Shown in pieces: positions 18,942-28,700 of a DNA stretch of 64,000 bases. Below the pieces are notes generated by a model, which saw only the letters and a list, made by a program, of their open reading frames with translations, had not been told where the DNA came from and did not search any database. This DNA is from Nitrospinaceae bacterium. GTDB lineage: Bacteria > Nitrospinota_A > UBA7883 > JAJDBK01. Each line of letters starts with the position of its first letter. The stretch's first letter is position 1. The DNA lies in NCBI GenBank assembly GCA_029261405.1, contig JAJDBK010000068.1, positions 1 to 64,000 of the forward strand. Reading direction: 5' to 3'. A program made the translations under genes and the position numbers.

Positions 18942-19700
18942 TCACAATTCGCTTTTGATCGCCTCGATATTCTCTGCAATCTGCTTGATCCGTGTGTTCA
19001 GTTGAACCTGTGTTCCCAAATTCTTTTCTTTCTTCAGTTTGTTACTGGTCTCGACCCGTTCCTGCTGTAGTTTTTCCATCTGCCGTAAAGCTTCCACCCT
19101 ATCAACGCTTGTACCTAGCGAATATTGACCGGTATGACAGGCGCAGTTCAGGGCGATGATCCGTTTCACTATATCTATATAGAAATCATAGAAGTTGCGA
19201 AAGGAATAATTCGTGGCTTTAAAATCATTGAGAAAATCAGTCTGCCATTGTTCCGGTTCCTGTAAGGATATCCAGCCAGTGTCGTGTACGGTTTCCACAA
19301 CGATCTTGTTGCTATCAGAGCGATTGATCCGCTTTTCAGCCACGTTAAGCGCGAGCTGGCCGCCGCAAACAAAAATTATCAGAACAGGATAAGGAATGGC
19401 TTTCTGCATGGCCATGGCGATGCGTGCGCTTCTCCCTGAGGCCGTAAGCAGAACCTGAAGGATGGCCACTTCCAGATATTCATGGGTTTCGTCTTCCAGC
19501 TTAGGGATATTAATCGTTGAAGGCTTTAGCGTGTACCGCCATTCGATGCTTTCTATATCCTCGACAAACGCCTTCTTGTCGGTGGCGTTGAGCTGGCCGT
19601 TATCGTAAAACTGCTTTTTATATATCCGCTTTCCAAGGGCGCAGGCTTCCGGCAGGGCCATATTCTGGTAGAACTGATCGAGCGTGATAGCTGTGGTCAT
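18942..19700 (-). CDS. DUF4391-family protein
   Basis: The 252-residue protein matches what I know of DUF4391: an N-terminal FYQNMALPEACALGKRIYKKQF region, a central strand-rich part (RYTLKPSTINIP, YPVLIIFVCGG) and a C-terminal coiled coil (about residues 205-252, LRQMEKLQQERVETSNKLKKEKN). The biochemical function is unknown. Members are typically found next to helicases and Mod-type methyltransferases. Its ATG overlaps the helicase stop by four bases and the mod gene follows 10 bases later, so it is made together with both. The coiled coil suggests that it bridges the helicase and the methyltransferase; that is inference. Confidence 0.75.
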   Translation of the reverse strand: MTTAITLDQFYQNMALPEACALGKRIYKKQFYDNGQLNATDKKAFVEDIESIEWRYTLKPSTINIPKLEDETHEYLEVAILQVLLTASGRSARIAMAMQKAIPYPVLIIFVCGGQLALNVAEKRINRSDSNKIVVETVHDTGWISLQEPEQWQTDFLNDFKATNYSFRNFYDFYIDIVKRIIALNCACHTGQYSLGTSVDRVEALRQMEKLQQERVETSNKLKKEKNLGTQVQLNTRIKQIAENIEAIKSEL

Positions 19701-22700
19701 GGCACGCTCACAATCATGTAGCTGATAACTTCGAAGTCTTCCATTCCCTGAAAGCTCTCTTTGGTCAGGTTGGTTCCCCCACGGGTGAACAGGCTTTCTA
19801 CGCCCTTCTCCTCCGACTTGCCAATGATACTGCTGACGGCGGTCTCCAACAGCGAGCGGTAATGGCTCATGTCCTTGCCATTTTTGGTTCGGTTGTTCAT
19901 ACGCTCAATGGCCTTGGCGTCTACTTGTTTTTGTCCATGGCCATGCTTTTTCAGAATGTCGAGAATGCGCTTTGACTGGGTGAAGGTCTGTTTCACCTGG
20001 CCATCATCAGTGATGTAGACAAGGTAATAGGGAGCAAGCGCGTAGCCTTCCTCTACCGCGACCTGTTTGCCAATGTTCTTCAGGCAAAAGATCACACCAG
20101 GCTCCAATTCTTCCTTTTGCAGTTCGGTATCCAGCGTCGTGGCCGCATATAGCCCGGTGGGTGATTGCTCCAGTTCGCCCAGGTGTTCTTTCATGAATGC
20201 GGACAAGTCCATCCGGAAGTCGTTCAAGGTAAGATCGGTGATCGAAACGCCACCCGATATATCTTCCAGATCAATGACGGTATCCTTGAGCTGTTGAAGT
20301 TGTTTCCTCCGATACTCAAGATCGTTCATCTTGCCAGTGGTGTCCTGCTCGATTACGTTTTCCTCACCAGTGGCGGAAATATCGAGAAGTACCATGCGAC
20401 CGCTGACCCGCGCTTCCAGATTGATATATTCGTCCAACTCCATGTTGGGCCAGAAGTTGACGAGCTGGATAGCCTTGTTCTTGGAGCCAAGGCGGTCTAT
20501 CCGGCCAAAGCGTTGAATAATGCGGACTGGATTCCAGTGGATATCGTAATTGATCAGATAATCACAGTCCTGAAGGTTCTGCCCCTCCGATATGCAATCC
20601 GTGGCGATCAGGAGGTCAATTTCATCAGTTGCCCTTTCGTCTATTTTGCCCCGCTCCTTTGAGATTGGAGAAAAGGAAGCGAGAAGAGTATCGAAGTTGC
20701 TCCCCATGTCTGGCATTGTAGTCTTGTTGGCGCCGCTTCCTGTGATTTTAGCCGAGTATACGCCCAAGGTCTCTTTAGCCCACTCGGCAAGATGCTCATA
20801 TAAATAATTGGCGGTATCGGTAAAAGCTGTAAAGACGATGATTTTGCGGTTACCATCATTGATAGGGTTCTGGCATTTCCCCTCGATCATGGCGCGTAGC
20901 CGGTGCAGTTTGGCATCTCGCTTCGCCTCGATGTCTCGGGCTTCGGATAGCAATTCGGTCAGTTTATCGTGGTCATCCTCTAGGTCTTGCTTCCATCGAA
21001 CTTCATCCATATCCTTGATTAGCGCCTTTACCTTTTTACCGATAAGGAAAGCGTCAAATTCAGGCTCATCGACCTCAATATCCTCGATCCCCAGTTCCTC
21101 GATGTCATCGCTACTGTGGTTTTCAAGTTTTTCCATCAGGCGATCCACCTCTCCCAGGAGCTTTTCCAAAGTGAGACTGAAGGAATTTATCGAGCTTTCC
21201 ATGCGCTTGAGCAGGTTCACTCGCATAAGGTGGATCAGACTTTGTTCCCGGTCTACCTGCCGGAATACCGATGCGCCACCTTTAACCTGAATGTCGTATT
21301 TGCGGTTATACTCCTCGCGCTTATCCGTACGCACATATTTAAGCGGTGAATATGCGCTGAGGTTTAGCTTGCGAATTGTGCGGTTGATCTCCACCAAGGG
21401 CGGAAACTCCCCTCCCCTATCGATATCTTCCTTAATGTTGATCGGTTTCAGGCGTTCTGGAAAGTCGCCTATTTCCGCTATGTCGTAATATTTCTCAATG
21501 TGCTTACGCGACCGGGCGATTGTCAGAATATCCAGAAGCTTGAAGTAATCGAAGTTCATGCTATCTAGCAGTCCTTCGACCGACCGGTTTTCATCGTCCA
21601 GCCGGAGCCATAGATTGAACCGGGTTTGCGCTTTCTTCAGGGTCTGCTCAACGCTCCCGACGCCAAAGTCGCTGTAGGCATCATCCCGGCCTTCAGCTAT
21701 AAAAGCGACCTGATTCTTCAGGTCGTTCATTCGGTTATTAACGGGAGTGGCGGAAAGCATCAGGACTTTGGTTTTTACGCCAGACCGGATGATTTCATTC
21801 ATCAGGCGGGAATAACGGGTGAGACCTTCCTTCGATGAGGAACTGCTATTGCGGAAATTATGAGACTCATCGATCACAACCAGATCGTAGTTACCCCAAT
21901 TCAGGGTTTCGAGATTGATTTCACCAGAGCGGCCTTGCAGGCGGGTCAGGTCAGTATGATTGAGTACGTCGTAGTTGAACCGATCCTTGGCAAGCAGGTT
22001 ACGCTTATCGTTTACCGTATAAACTGTCCAGTTGTCTCTTATCTTTTTCGGGCAAAGTACAAGTACACGATCATTGCGCAACTCGTAATATTTGATAACG
22101 GCCAGAGCCTCGAATGTCTTACCCAGGCCTACGCTGTCCGCGATGATACAGCCATTGTACTTTTCTATCTTGTCTATTGCGCCAAGAACACCGTCTCGCT
22201 GAAATTTATAGAGCTTTTTCCAAACGAGCGTTTCCTTGAATCCTGTTTTGGTTTTAATGATGTTGTCTTCGTCAATGTCTTGAAGGAAATCCTTGAACAG
22301 ATTGTAGAGGGTAAGAAAGTAGATAAATTCTGGCGATTGATCCTTGGTGAGGTTATCGAGCTGTTTCAGGAGTAGCTCCTTAGCGTCCTGAACAGCCGAT
22401 GGATCGTTCCATATGTCCACAAACCACTCCAGCATTGCCACCGTACTCATCTTGTCCGTGGTACAAGTGTTCATGTGGTATCGGTCAGTTTCGGTGTATC
22501 CGAAACCGGCGCTGGTGAACTCGGAACTACCTTGTATCGCTATTGCTTCCCCGTTCCCATCCTGAGCGTGAAAGAGGTTTTGGCTTATGGTCATGGGATT
22601 AGTTGCTTTGCGTATTTCCGCTTTGTTTTTAAGCCAGTCAGCGCATTCTTTGGCGACCTGCGCCTGATTGAGCTGGTTTTTGAACCGAAGCTCAAAACAA

Positions 22701-22921
22701 TCTCCGCCTAGTGATGTAAAACCTTCTTCCGGTGAACTGCTATTCACCTGATACTGCGACAGGACAAGGCGCAGACTGTCGATATGGAGCAATTCCTTTT
22801 TGAGAGATTCAAAGCCGTAGATCGAAAACAGACCAGATATGATGGACAGTTTCGAGCCGTTGGTTAAATGCTTCCGCAGTTCGTCACCGACTTTTCCGTT
22901 CTTTCTGTTATCAAGTAACAT
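19697..22921 (-). CDS. SNF2/DEAD-like helicase with degenerate PLD-like N-terminal domain
   Basis: This 1074-residue protein starts with a phospholipase-D-like domain (about residues 1-180) in which the HxK motif reads HAQ and is followed by QGSSEFTSAGFG, so the nuclease site looks inactive. The SF2/SNF2 motor follows: Walker A DSVGLGKT, motif II VIDESHNF, motif III MLSATPVNNR, motif VI QRFGRIDRLGS. Such PLD-SNF2 helicases occur in anti-phage loci including DISARM-like systems. It is the first gene of the five-gene operon. The ATG at 22921 has no good ribosome binding site; an eight-codon leader frame overlaps it (see findings). Function as DNA translocase is inferred. Confidence 0.88.
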   Translation of the reverse strand: MLLDNRKNGKVGDELRKHLTNGSKLSIISGLFSIYGFESLKKELLHIDSLRLVLSQYQVNSSSPEEGFTSLGGDCFELRFKNQLNQAQVAKECADWLKNKAEIRKATNPMTISQNLFHAQDGNGEAIAIQGSSEFTSAGFGYTETDRYHMNTCTTDKMSTVAMLEWFVDIWNDPSAVQDAKELLLKQLDNLTKDQSPEFIYFLTLYNLFKDFLQDIDEDNIIKTKTGFKETLVWKKLYKFQRDGVLGAIDKIEKYNGCIIADSVGLGKTFEALAVIKYYELRNDRVLVLCPKKIRDNWTVYTVNDKRNLLAKDRFNYDVLNHTDLTRLQGRSGEINLETLNWGNYDLVVIDESHNFRNSSSSSKEGLTRYSRLMNEIIRSGVKTKVLMLSATPVNNRMNDLKNQVAFIAEGRDDAYSDFGVGSVEQTLKKAQTRFNLWLRLDDENRSVEGLLDSMNFDYFKLLDILTIARSRKHIEKYYDIAEIGDFPERLKPINIKEDIDRGGEFPPLVEINRTIRKLNLSAYSPLKYVRTDKREEYNRKYDIQVKGGASVFRQVDREQSLIHLMRVNLLKRMESSINSFSLTLEKLLGEVDRLMEKLENHSSDDIEELGIEDIEVDEPEFDAFLIGKKVKALIKDMDEVRWKQDLEDDHDKLTELLSEARDIEAKRDAKLHRLRAMIEGKCQNPINDGNRKIIVFTAFTDTANYLYEHLAEWAKETLGVYSAKITGSGANKTTMPDMGSNFDTLLASFSPISKERGKIDERATDEIDLLIATDCISEGQNLQDCDYLINYDIHWNPVRIIQRFGRIDRLGSKNKAIQLVNFWPNMELDEYINLEARVSGRMVLLDISATGEENVIEQDTTGKMNDLEYRRKQLQQLKDTVIDLEDISGGVSITDLTLNDFRMDLSAFMKEHLGELEQSPTGLYAATTLDTELQKEELEPGVIFCLKNIGKQVAVEEGYALAPYYLVYITDDGQVKQTFTQSKRILDILKKHGHGQKQVDAKAIERMNNRTKNGKDMSHYRSLLETAVSSIIGKSEEKGVESLFTRGGTNLTKESFQGMEDFEVISYMIVSVP

Positions 22922-23207
22922 TACGCATGGTCATGTTTGTCACCCCTGTATCACATCAGCTATTTCACTAAGGATTTGGAGGTAGTTATTATAGACGAAC
23001 AGCCTACTTCGTTTCCGCCTAATAACTTGCGCCCGATAGCAAATGAAAATCAGATTGTCGTGAGGAAAGATGGAGTATTTTGTCGATTACGGCTGGTGAA
23101 TCGCCAAAAACAGATGGTCAGAATCAGATCGTTTTTTGAGTCCAGCGCCTACTGTACGCCTATTAATTCGATGTGCAAATTTGCCAGAATCATAAGTGGT
23201 TGATTAC
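22922..23207. promoter_or_regulatory. Upstream region of the defence operon, with TATAAT box
   Basis: This 286-base gap between the helicase start and tRNA-Arg should hold the operon promoter. On the minus strand a perfect TATAAT lies at 22988-22993, about 65 bases before the helicase start, but no good -35 sequence lies 16-18 bases upstream of it. An AGGGGTG ribosome-binding-type sequence (22941-22947) precedes a tiny leader frame. An 88-codon plus-strand frame (22937-23203) has no recognisable similarity and I do not call it. Confidence 0.45.
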
Positions 23208-23284
23208 TGGTGCGCCCGACAGGATTCGAACCTGTGACCTTCGGAACCGGAATCCGACACTCTATCCAACTGAGCTACGGGCGC
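23208..23284 (-). tRNA. tRNA-Arg (anticodon CCG), CCA encoded
   Basis: On the minus strand the acceptor stem GCGCCCG pairs with CGGGCGC, and is followed by A and an encoded CCA (23208-23210). The D arm is GCTC...GAGT and the T arm is ACAGG-TTCGAAT-CCTGT. The anticodon stem TCGGA/TCCGA encloses the loop TTCCGGT, giving anticodon CCG, which reads the arginine codon CGG. All four arms fold cleanly. Its 3' end faces the defence operon, which makes it a natural integration boundary, but I see no direct repeat of this end at the far side. Confidence 0.95.
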
Positions 23285-23354
23285 AAACCCGGCTTAACAA
23301 ATCTTAACATCAAGATTCTAGCATACGCGCTACAGTCCGTGATAATTTATACTG

Positions 23355-24698
23355 ATGTTAAATTTCAGTAGCTATAAAACTTTCGCATTCGCATTCGCAT
23401 TGCTGGCGTTTTTGACCGTTGCAGGATACACAATGGCCGAAGAGCGGGATAGTGGTGTTGTAAAGCTGACTATCGAAGACGCTGTAAGGATGGCGCTTGA
23501 GAAAAACAGTTCCATACTCAGAGCCGGGAACGAACTGCAAAGGGCCAAAAGCGTCCGGGATGAAGCGATCAGCCTCGCGTTGCCTGACATCGATCTTACT
23601 GCGTCATATACCCATTTCGGGAACATTCCTAAAGCGGAGTTATTCGGCGAAACCATTAAATTATCACCGGACGAAATAACTACGGTAAACCTCGGTGTTT
23701 CACAAAGACTCTATTCCGGCGCTGTCATGGCTGGGCTCAGGGGAGCGAAACATCTGGTGGCCTCCGCTGAATCGGAGCGATATGTGCGGATAAACGATAC
23801 ATCCGCCAATGTACGGATACTCGCATACACCCTTCTGCTTGATAAGGAAATCATAGCGGCGCAGGAAGAGTCGGTTATAAGGTTAAGTTCCCATGTGAAA
23901 GATTCAAGGGAACGACAAGAGGTGGGGCTGAACACTTCTTACGACACACTCCGGTTTGAGACAAGCCTGGCCGAGGCGACACCGAAACTTATTCAAGCCA
24001 GAAACAACTACGCCTCCACAATGACAAGACTGCTCGATCTGATCGGAGCGGACCCGACTGGCGATCTGGAGTTGTCAGGAAAACTGGAATTCACGCCGAC
24101 AGAAGTATCCCTGTTTAACGCCCTCGAAACCTCCCTGCAAAAAAGGCCGGAGATAATATCGGCCAGGGAAAACTTTCAGGTGGCGCACGAATATCTGATG
24201 GCCGCCTACAGCGAATCGATGCCATCTGTAAGGGCGTTCGGTGATTTCATCTACACCGACTCGGCCGGAGACATAAGTGGAGGCAATGAGTGGCGGGATG
24301 AATGGAACGCCGGAATCAAACTTGAGATGAACCTTTATGATGGTGGAGGTCGCTCTTCAAGAGAAAAGCAAAAACTGCTCGATAAAAGTAACGCCGATAT
24401 AGAGTTCGAACGGGTGGAACGGATGGTAAAACTTGAGACCAGAATCGCCTACGACGAAATGAAAAGAGCGACAGAGTTGATAAAATCGCAGGAGAAGAGT
24501 GTGGAATACGCAACAGAGACGTTTCGCATAGCAAAAGAGCGGCATGGAATCGGGATGTTGACCCAGCTCGAACTACTCGACACGGAGTTATCCCTCACCA
24601 ACGCGAAGATAATCCGTAGCCGGTCACTATATGAATACCTGGTGGCGAAAGTTAAACTGGAGCGGGCCATGGGCGTTTTGGAAGAGAGTATTCAATGA
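23355..24698 (+). CDS. TolC-family outer membrane efflux factor
   Basis: The 447-residue protein has a signal peptide (hydrophobic stretch about residues 9-28, ending YTMA-EE) and the long alternating helical pattern of TolC-type channels. The two homologous halves each contain an ARENF/ERQEVG-like helix pair (VKDSRERQEVGLNTSYDTLRFET and AKERHGIGMLTQLELLDTELS). It forms the outer-membrane duct for the pump encoded next: its stop overlaps the adaptor start by 4 bases (ATGA). ATG 23355 has no obvious ribosome binding site, and TATACT ends only one base before it, so the message may be nearly leaderless or start further upstream. Family firm; substrate unknown. Confidence 0.93.
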   Translation: MLNFSSYKTFAFAFALLAFLTVAGYTMAEERDSGVVKLTIEDAVRMALEKNSSILRAGNELQRAKSVRDEAISLALPDIDLTASYTHFGNIPKAELFGETIKLSPDEITTVNLGVSQRLYSGAVMAGLRGAKHLVASAESERYVRINDTSANVRILAYTLLLDKEIIAAQEESVIRLSSHVKDSRERQEVGLNTSYDTLRFETSLAEATPKLIQARNNYASTMTRLLDLIGADPTGDLELSGKLEFTPTEVSLFNALETSLQKRPEIISARENFQVAHEYLMAAYSESMPSVRAFGDFIYTDSAGDISGGNEWRDEWNAGIKLEMNLYDGGGRSSREKQKLLDKSNADIEFERVERMVKLETRIAYDEMKRATELIKSQEKSVEYATETFRIAKERHGIGMLTQLELLDTELSLTNAKIIRSRSLYEYLVAKVKLERAMGVLEESIQ

Positions 24699-25729
24699 AT
24701 AACAGAATCATAGTTCTTTTCTCTACAGCGGCGCTTTTGCTGTTGCAGGTATGCGCTACGCAGACAAGCTTCGCATCCGATTTGAAAAAGCGTGTGCGGG
24801 TGAAGGTGATGGATATCAAACCATCGACCTTCTCCCAGAAACTGATATTGCCCGCTTCCGCCAAAGCGAGTAAAGAGGTGAACATATCCACCGAGATCGC
24901 AGGCAGGGTCGTAAAGATCGGGTTTGAAAAAGGGGATTTCATAAACGAAGGGACTCCCCTGCTTTGGCTCGACGACAACGCTATCAAGGCCGAACTTGCC
25001 GGAGCAATGGCGCAAAAAGAGCTGGCGGAACTTGATTATCGGAAGCTGAAAACCTTGTCGGAGAGGAAAGCGAACGTTTCTGAATTCGAACTGGAAAAAG
25101 CGAGACTGAATGTAACTGTCGCAACAGCTCGGATAGAGGGAATAACAGACACCCGCAACAAAAGCGTTGTCAAAGCGCCATTTTCAGGGAGGATCGTTAC
25201 CCGGAATATCGAGGTCGGCGCCATCGTCTCCCCCGGTTTCATCGTTTCGCGTATGGTCTCCACCATACCGATAAAGATCCGGGTGGGAGTGCCGGAGACT
25301 GCGTTGGCCGATTTTGCCATCGGTAAAAACGGGTCGCTTCTGTTTGACGCATATCCCGGAAAGACGCAAGAAGGAAAAATAACCTTCATCTCCCCCGAAG
25401 TTAACGAACGGGACCGGACATTTGATTGTGAACTTACCTTGCCAAACCGGAACGGCGCAATATACCCGGAGATGAGCGCGAGAGTTACGTTCATCAGGAA
25501 AAAGATCGAAAACTCGACCCTCATACCGCAGACAGCCATCATTGAGCTTGCGGATGGACACGCGGTCTTTGTTGTCGAAGGTGAAATTGCTCGCCAGAAA
25601 CGGATCGAAACCAGTGATAACTCCGAGGAGATGGCCCTTGTAAGTTCAGGCTTGAAAGCTGGTGAAAGACTGGTTATCGTCGGACAAAGAGGGCTTCTCG
25701 ACGGCGATCTCGTCAAGATAGAAGATTAG
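24695..25729 (+). CDS. RND efflux periplasmic adaptor (membrane fusion protein)
   Basis: The 344-residue protein has an N-terminal export signal (about residues 1-28) and the adaptor order: beta-barrel strand, lipoyl half-motif (AGRVVKIGFEKGDFINEGTPLLWLDD), a short helical hairpin, the second lipoyl half (VVKAPFSGRIVTRNIEVGAIV), then the barrel and membrane-proximal domains. It links the TolC-like channel to the RND permease in the periplasm. It overlaps the tolC-like gene by 4 bases and precedes the permease by 4. A short hairpin fits pumps of the HAE-1-like group rather than AcrA. Firm. Confidence 0.93.
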   Translation: MNNRIIVLFSTAALLLLQVCATQTSFASDLKKRVRVKVMDIKPSTFSQKLILPASAKASKEVNISTEIAGRVVKIGFEKGDFINEGTPLLWLDDNAIKAELAGAMAQKELAELDYRKLKTLSERKANVSEFELEKARLNVTVATARIEGITDTRNKSVVKAPFSGRIVTRNIEVGAIVSPGFIVSRMVSTIPIKIRVGVPETALADFAIGKNGSLLFDAYPGKTQEGKITFISPEVNERDRTFDCELTLPNRNGAIYPEMSARVTFIRKKIENSTLIPQTAIIELADGHAVFVVEGEIARQKRIETSDNSEEMALVSSGLKAGERLVIVGQRGLLDGDLVKIED

Positions 25730-25733
25730 CCTT

Positions 25734-28700
25734 ATGTGGCTGACCGATTTTTCCATAAAAAACTATATGGCGGTCTTCGCGATGATCGTCATCATCACCA
25801 TTGCGGGAACCTACTCCTATGTCAACCTGCCGAGGGAAGCCAACCCCGATATCACAATTCCGGTTGTCATAATAACGACCACCTACAGCGGTGTCTCCCC
25901 GTCCGACATGGAGACCCTCGTCACCCGCGAGATAGAAAAAGAACTTAAAAATATCGCCAACATCAAGGAGATGCGATCCTCTTCAAAAGAGGGGGTTTCA
26001 GCCATTACGGTAGAGTTCGATCCTTCGGTCGATATTGACGAGGCGGTACAGAAAGTCCGCGACAAGGTGAATATCGCCAAACCGAAACTCCCGGAAGACG
26101 CTGATGAACCGATGGTGGACGAAATCAACTTCTCCAACATCCCGATAATGATAGTCAATATCTCTGGCAAATACGGACTTGTACGGCTTAAAAAGGTGGC
26201 TGAAAACCTCGAAGAGCTTCTCGAACAGGTACCCGGAGTTTTGAAGGTTGACCTTATTGGCGGTTTGGAACGGGAGGTTAAAGTCGATGTCGATCCATCG
26301 AAACTGCTCAACTACAACGTCTCCTTACAGGATGTGGTCGATACCATAAGGCAGGAGAACGTCACCATACCGGGTGGTTCCATCGACATAGGCGACTACA
26401 AATACCTGGTCAGGGTGCCGGGGGAATTCAAGGACCCGCTGGAGATCAAGGATCTCATCATCAAATCGAAAACGAGGAACCCGGTATATATAAGGGACGT
26501 GGCGAAGGTGGCTTTCGGGTTCAAGGAGGTCTCCTCATTTGCAAGACTCGACGGGGTTGATTGCATCTCGCTTTCGGTAACAAAACGCTCCGGCGAAAAC
26601 ATCATAGAGGTGACCGATGGCGTAAAAAAAATTCTGGATGATGAACTGCCGAACCTGCCCCGCTCCACCGAGTTTGCCATAACATCTGACCAGAGCAAAG
26701 ATACCCGTAACCTGTTGCGTGAGCTTGAGAACAACGTCATATCGGGGCTGATTCTTGTTCTGGTGGTTCTATTCTTTTTCCTCGGTCCACGGGTGGCGGT
26801 ATTCGTGGCTTTATCGATCCCTTTTTCGATGCTTATATCGTTTCTGGTTCTCTCCGCCATCGGCTTCACCCTGAACATGGTGGTCCTCTTCTCCCTTATT
26901 CTGGCGCTGGGAATGCTTGTGGACAACGCCATTGTCATTGTGGAGAACGTATACCGGCATATGGAGGAGGGTTATAAACCTGTCGAGGCGGCCCATATCG
27001 GCACGCAGGAGGTGGCGAAACCTGTCATCTTCTCCACCTTGACGACATTATGCGCCTTTTTCCCGATAATCTCGTGGCCCGGTATCATGGGGGAGTTCAT
27101 GGCTTACCTCCCCTACACCCTGATTATTACTCTGGCCTCCTCCCTTTTTGTGGCTCTTGTCATCAACCCGACCCTATGCGCCACTTTGCTGAAGGTCAAA
27201 AAAAGAGAGAAAAATATCAGGGATGCGGAGGCGTCCGATTTGAGTCTATCCCTCCGAATGTACAAGGGTCTGCTCTCCTTTGCGCTCAGGTGGCGGGTTT
27301 TTACATTCTCAATGTCCGTTCTATCGCTTGTGGGCGTTATGTACATCTATGGCATTGTCGGTAAAGGGGTTGAATTCTTCCCGAAGATCGATCCACCGAA
27401 GATATTCGTCGATATAGAAGCGCCCTCCGGCACTACCGCAGTGGCGTCGGACCGGCTTGCGACAAAGGTTGAGAAAATTGTCGGCAAATATGAAGATGTA
27501 ACCACTTATGTGACCAACGTTGGTGTCTCCACGAGTCAGTTCGACTTTACAGGGCAGGGGGACGCTGGCCCTTCGCATAAAAGCAGGATCGCCATCGATT
27601 TCAAGGATAGGGAACTCCGGTCACAGTCGAGCGCCATCACAGAAGACAAAATTCGAAAAGAGGCGATGGATGCGATATATGGCGCCAAGGTGAAAATTAA
27701 AGCCCAGGATATGGGGCCACCCACCGGGGCGCCGGTAAATATCGAGGTGTCGGGCAAGGATTTTTCCGTATTGGCGGAGCTGAGTCGAGAGATTGAAAGC
27801 CTGCTCGAAAAAATTCCGGGTCTCGTCGATGTGGAGAACGACTACTCCGCAGGGAGACCGGAGCTTAATATACGGATCGACCGGGAGATGGCGGCGAGGT
27901 ATGGTCTTCTGACCGAAGATATAGCGATAAACTTGCGAACCGCCATATATGGGTCGAAAGCCTCCACCTACCGGGAAGGTGAAGACGAATACGATATAAG
28001 GGTAAGGTTTGAGGAGTCCGCCAGGAATCGGATGGAGAAGCTGGAGGGGTATTTCGTTCGCCACGAAGGGAAAACCATCCCCCTCACATCTTTCGCCAAT
28101 ATAAGCACCTCGGCGGGCTACTCCGATATCTCCCATATAGACCAACGACGGGTTGTGACAGTCTCCGCCGAAGTGGCGCCGGGCCTCAACGATAACGAAA
28201 TGCTCGCCAAAGCGCAGAAAGAGCTGTCGGCGAAAATCAAGATTCCGGAAGGATACCGGATAGAGTATACCGGTCAGAACAAAGAACAGGAAGAGTCGCA
28301 AAAATTCCTGACAGAAGCTTTTATGGGAGCGATATTCCTGATCTCGTTCGTTCTGATACTCCAGTTCAACTCGTTCGCCACCCCGACTATCATCATGAGT
28401 TCTGTCATCCTCTCGATGATCGGTGTTCTTGTGGGGCTGATGGCGACCTCAACCCCGTTCGGCGTAATCATGACGGGTATCGGCGTAATCTCCCTGGCCG
28501 GAGTCGTGGTCAATAACTCCATAGTGCTACTCGACTACATTATCCAGTTGCGTGAACGGGGAATGGAGAAAAATAAAGCGATCATCAGCGCCGGTATGAC
28601 CCGTCTGCGCCCCGTACTGCTCACCGCCGTCACCACCATCCTCGGCCTGCTACCAATGGTACTCGGAGTTAGCTACGACTTCCACGAGTTTCGATGGATA

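Noticed and set aside
22937-23203. 88-codon plus-strand frame between the helicase gene and tRNA-Arg
   Set aside because: No similarity, composition unlike a conserved gene, and it lies over the expected promoter region of the opposite-strand operon.
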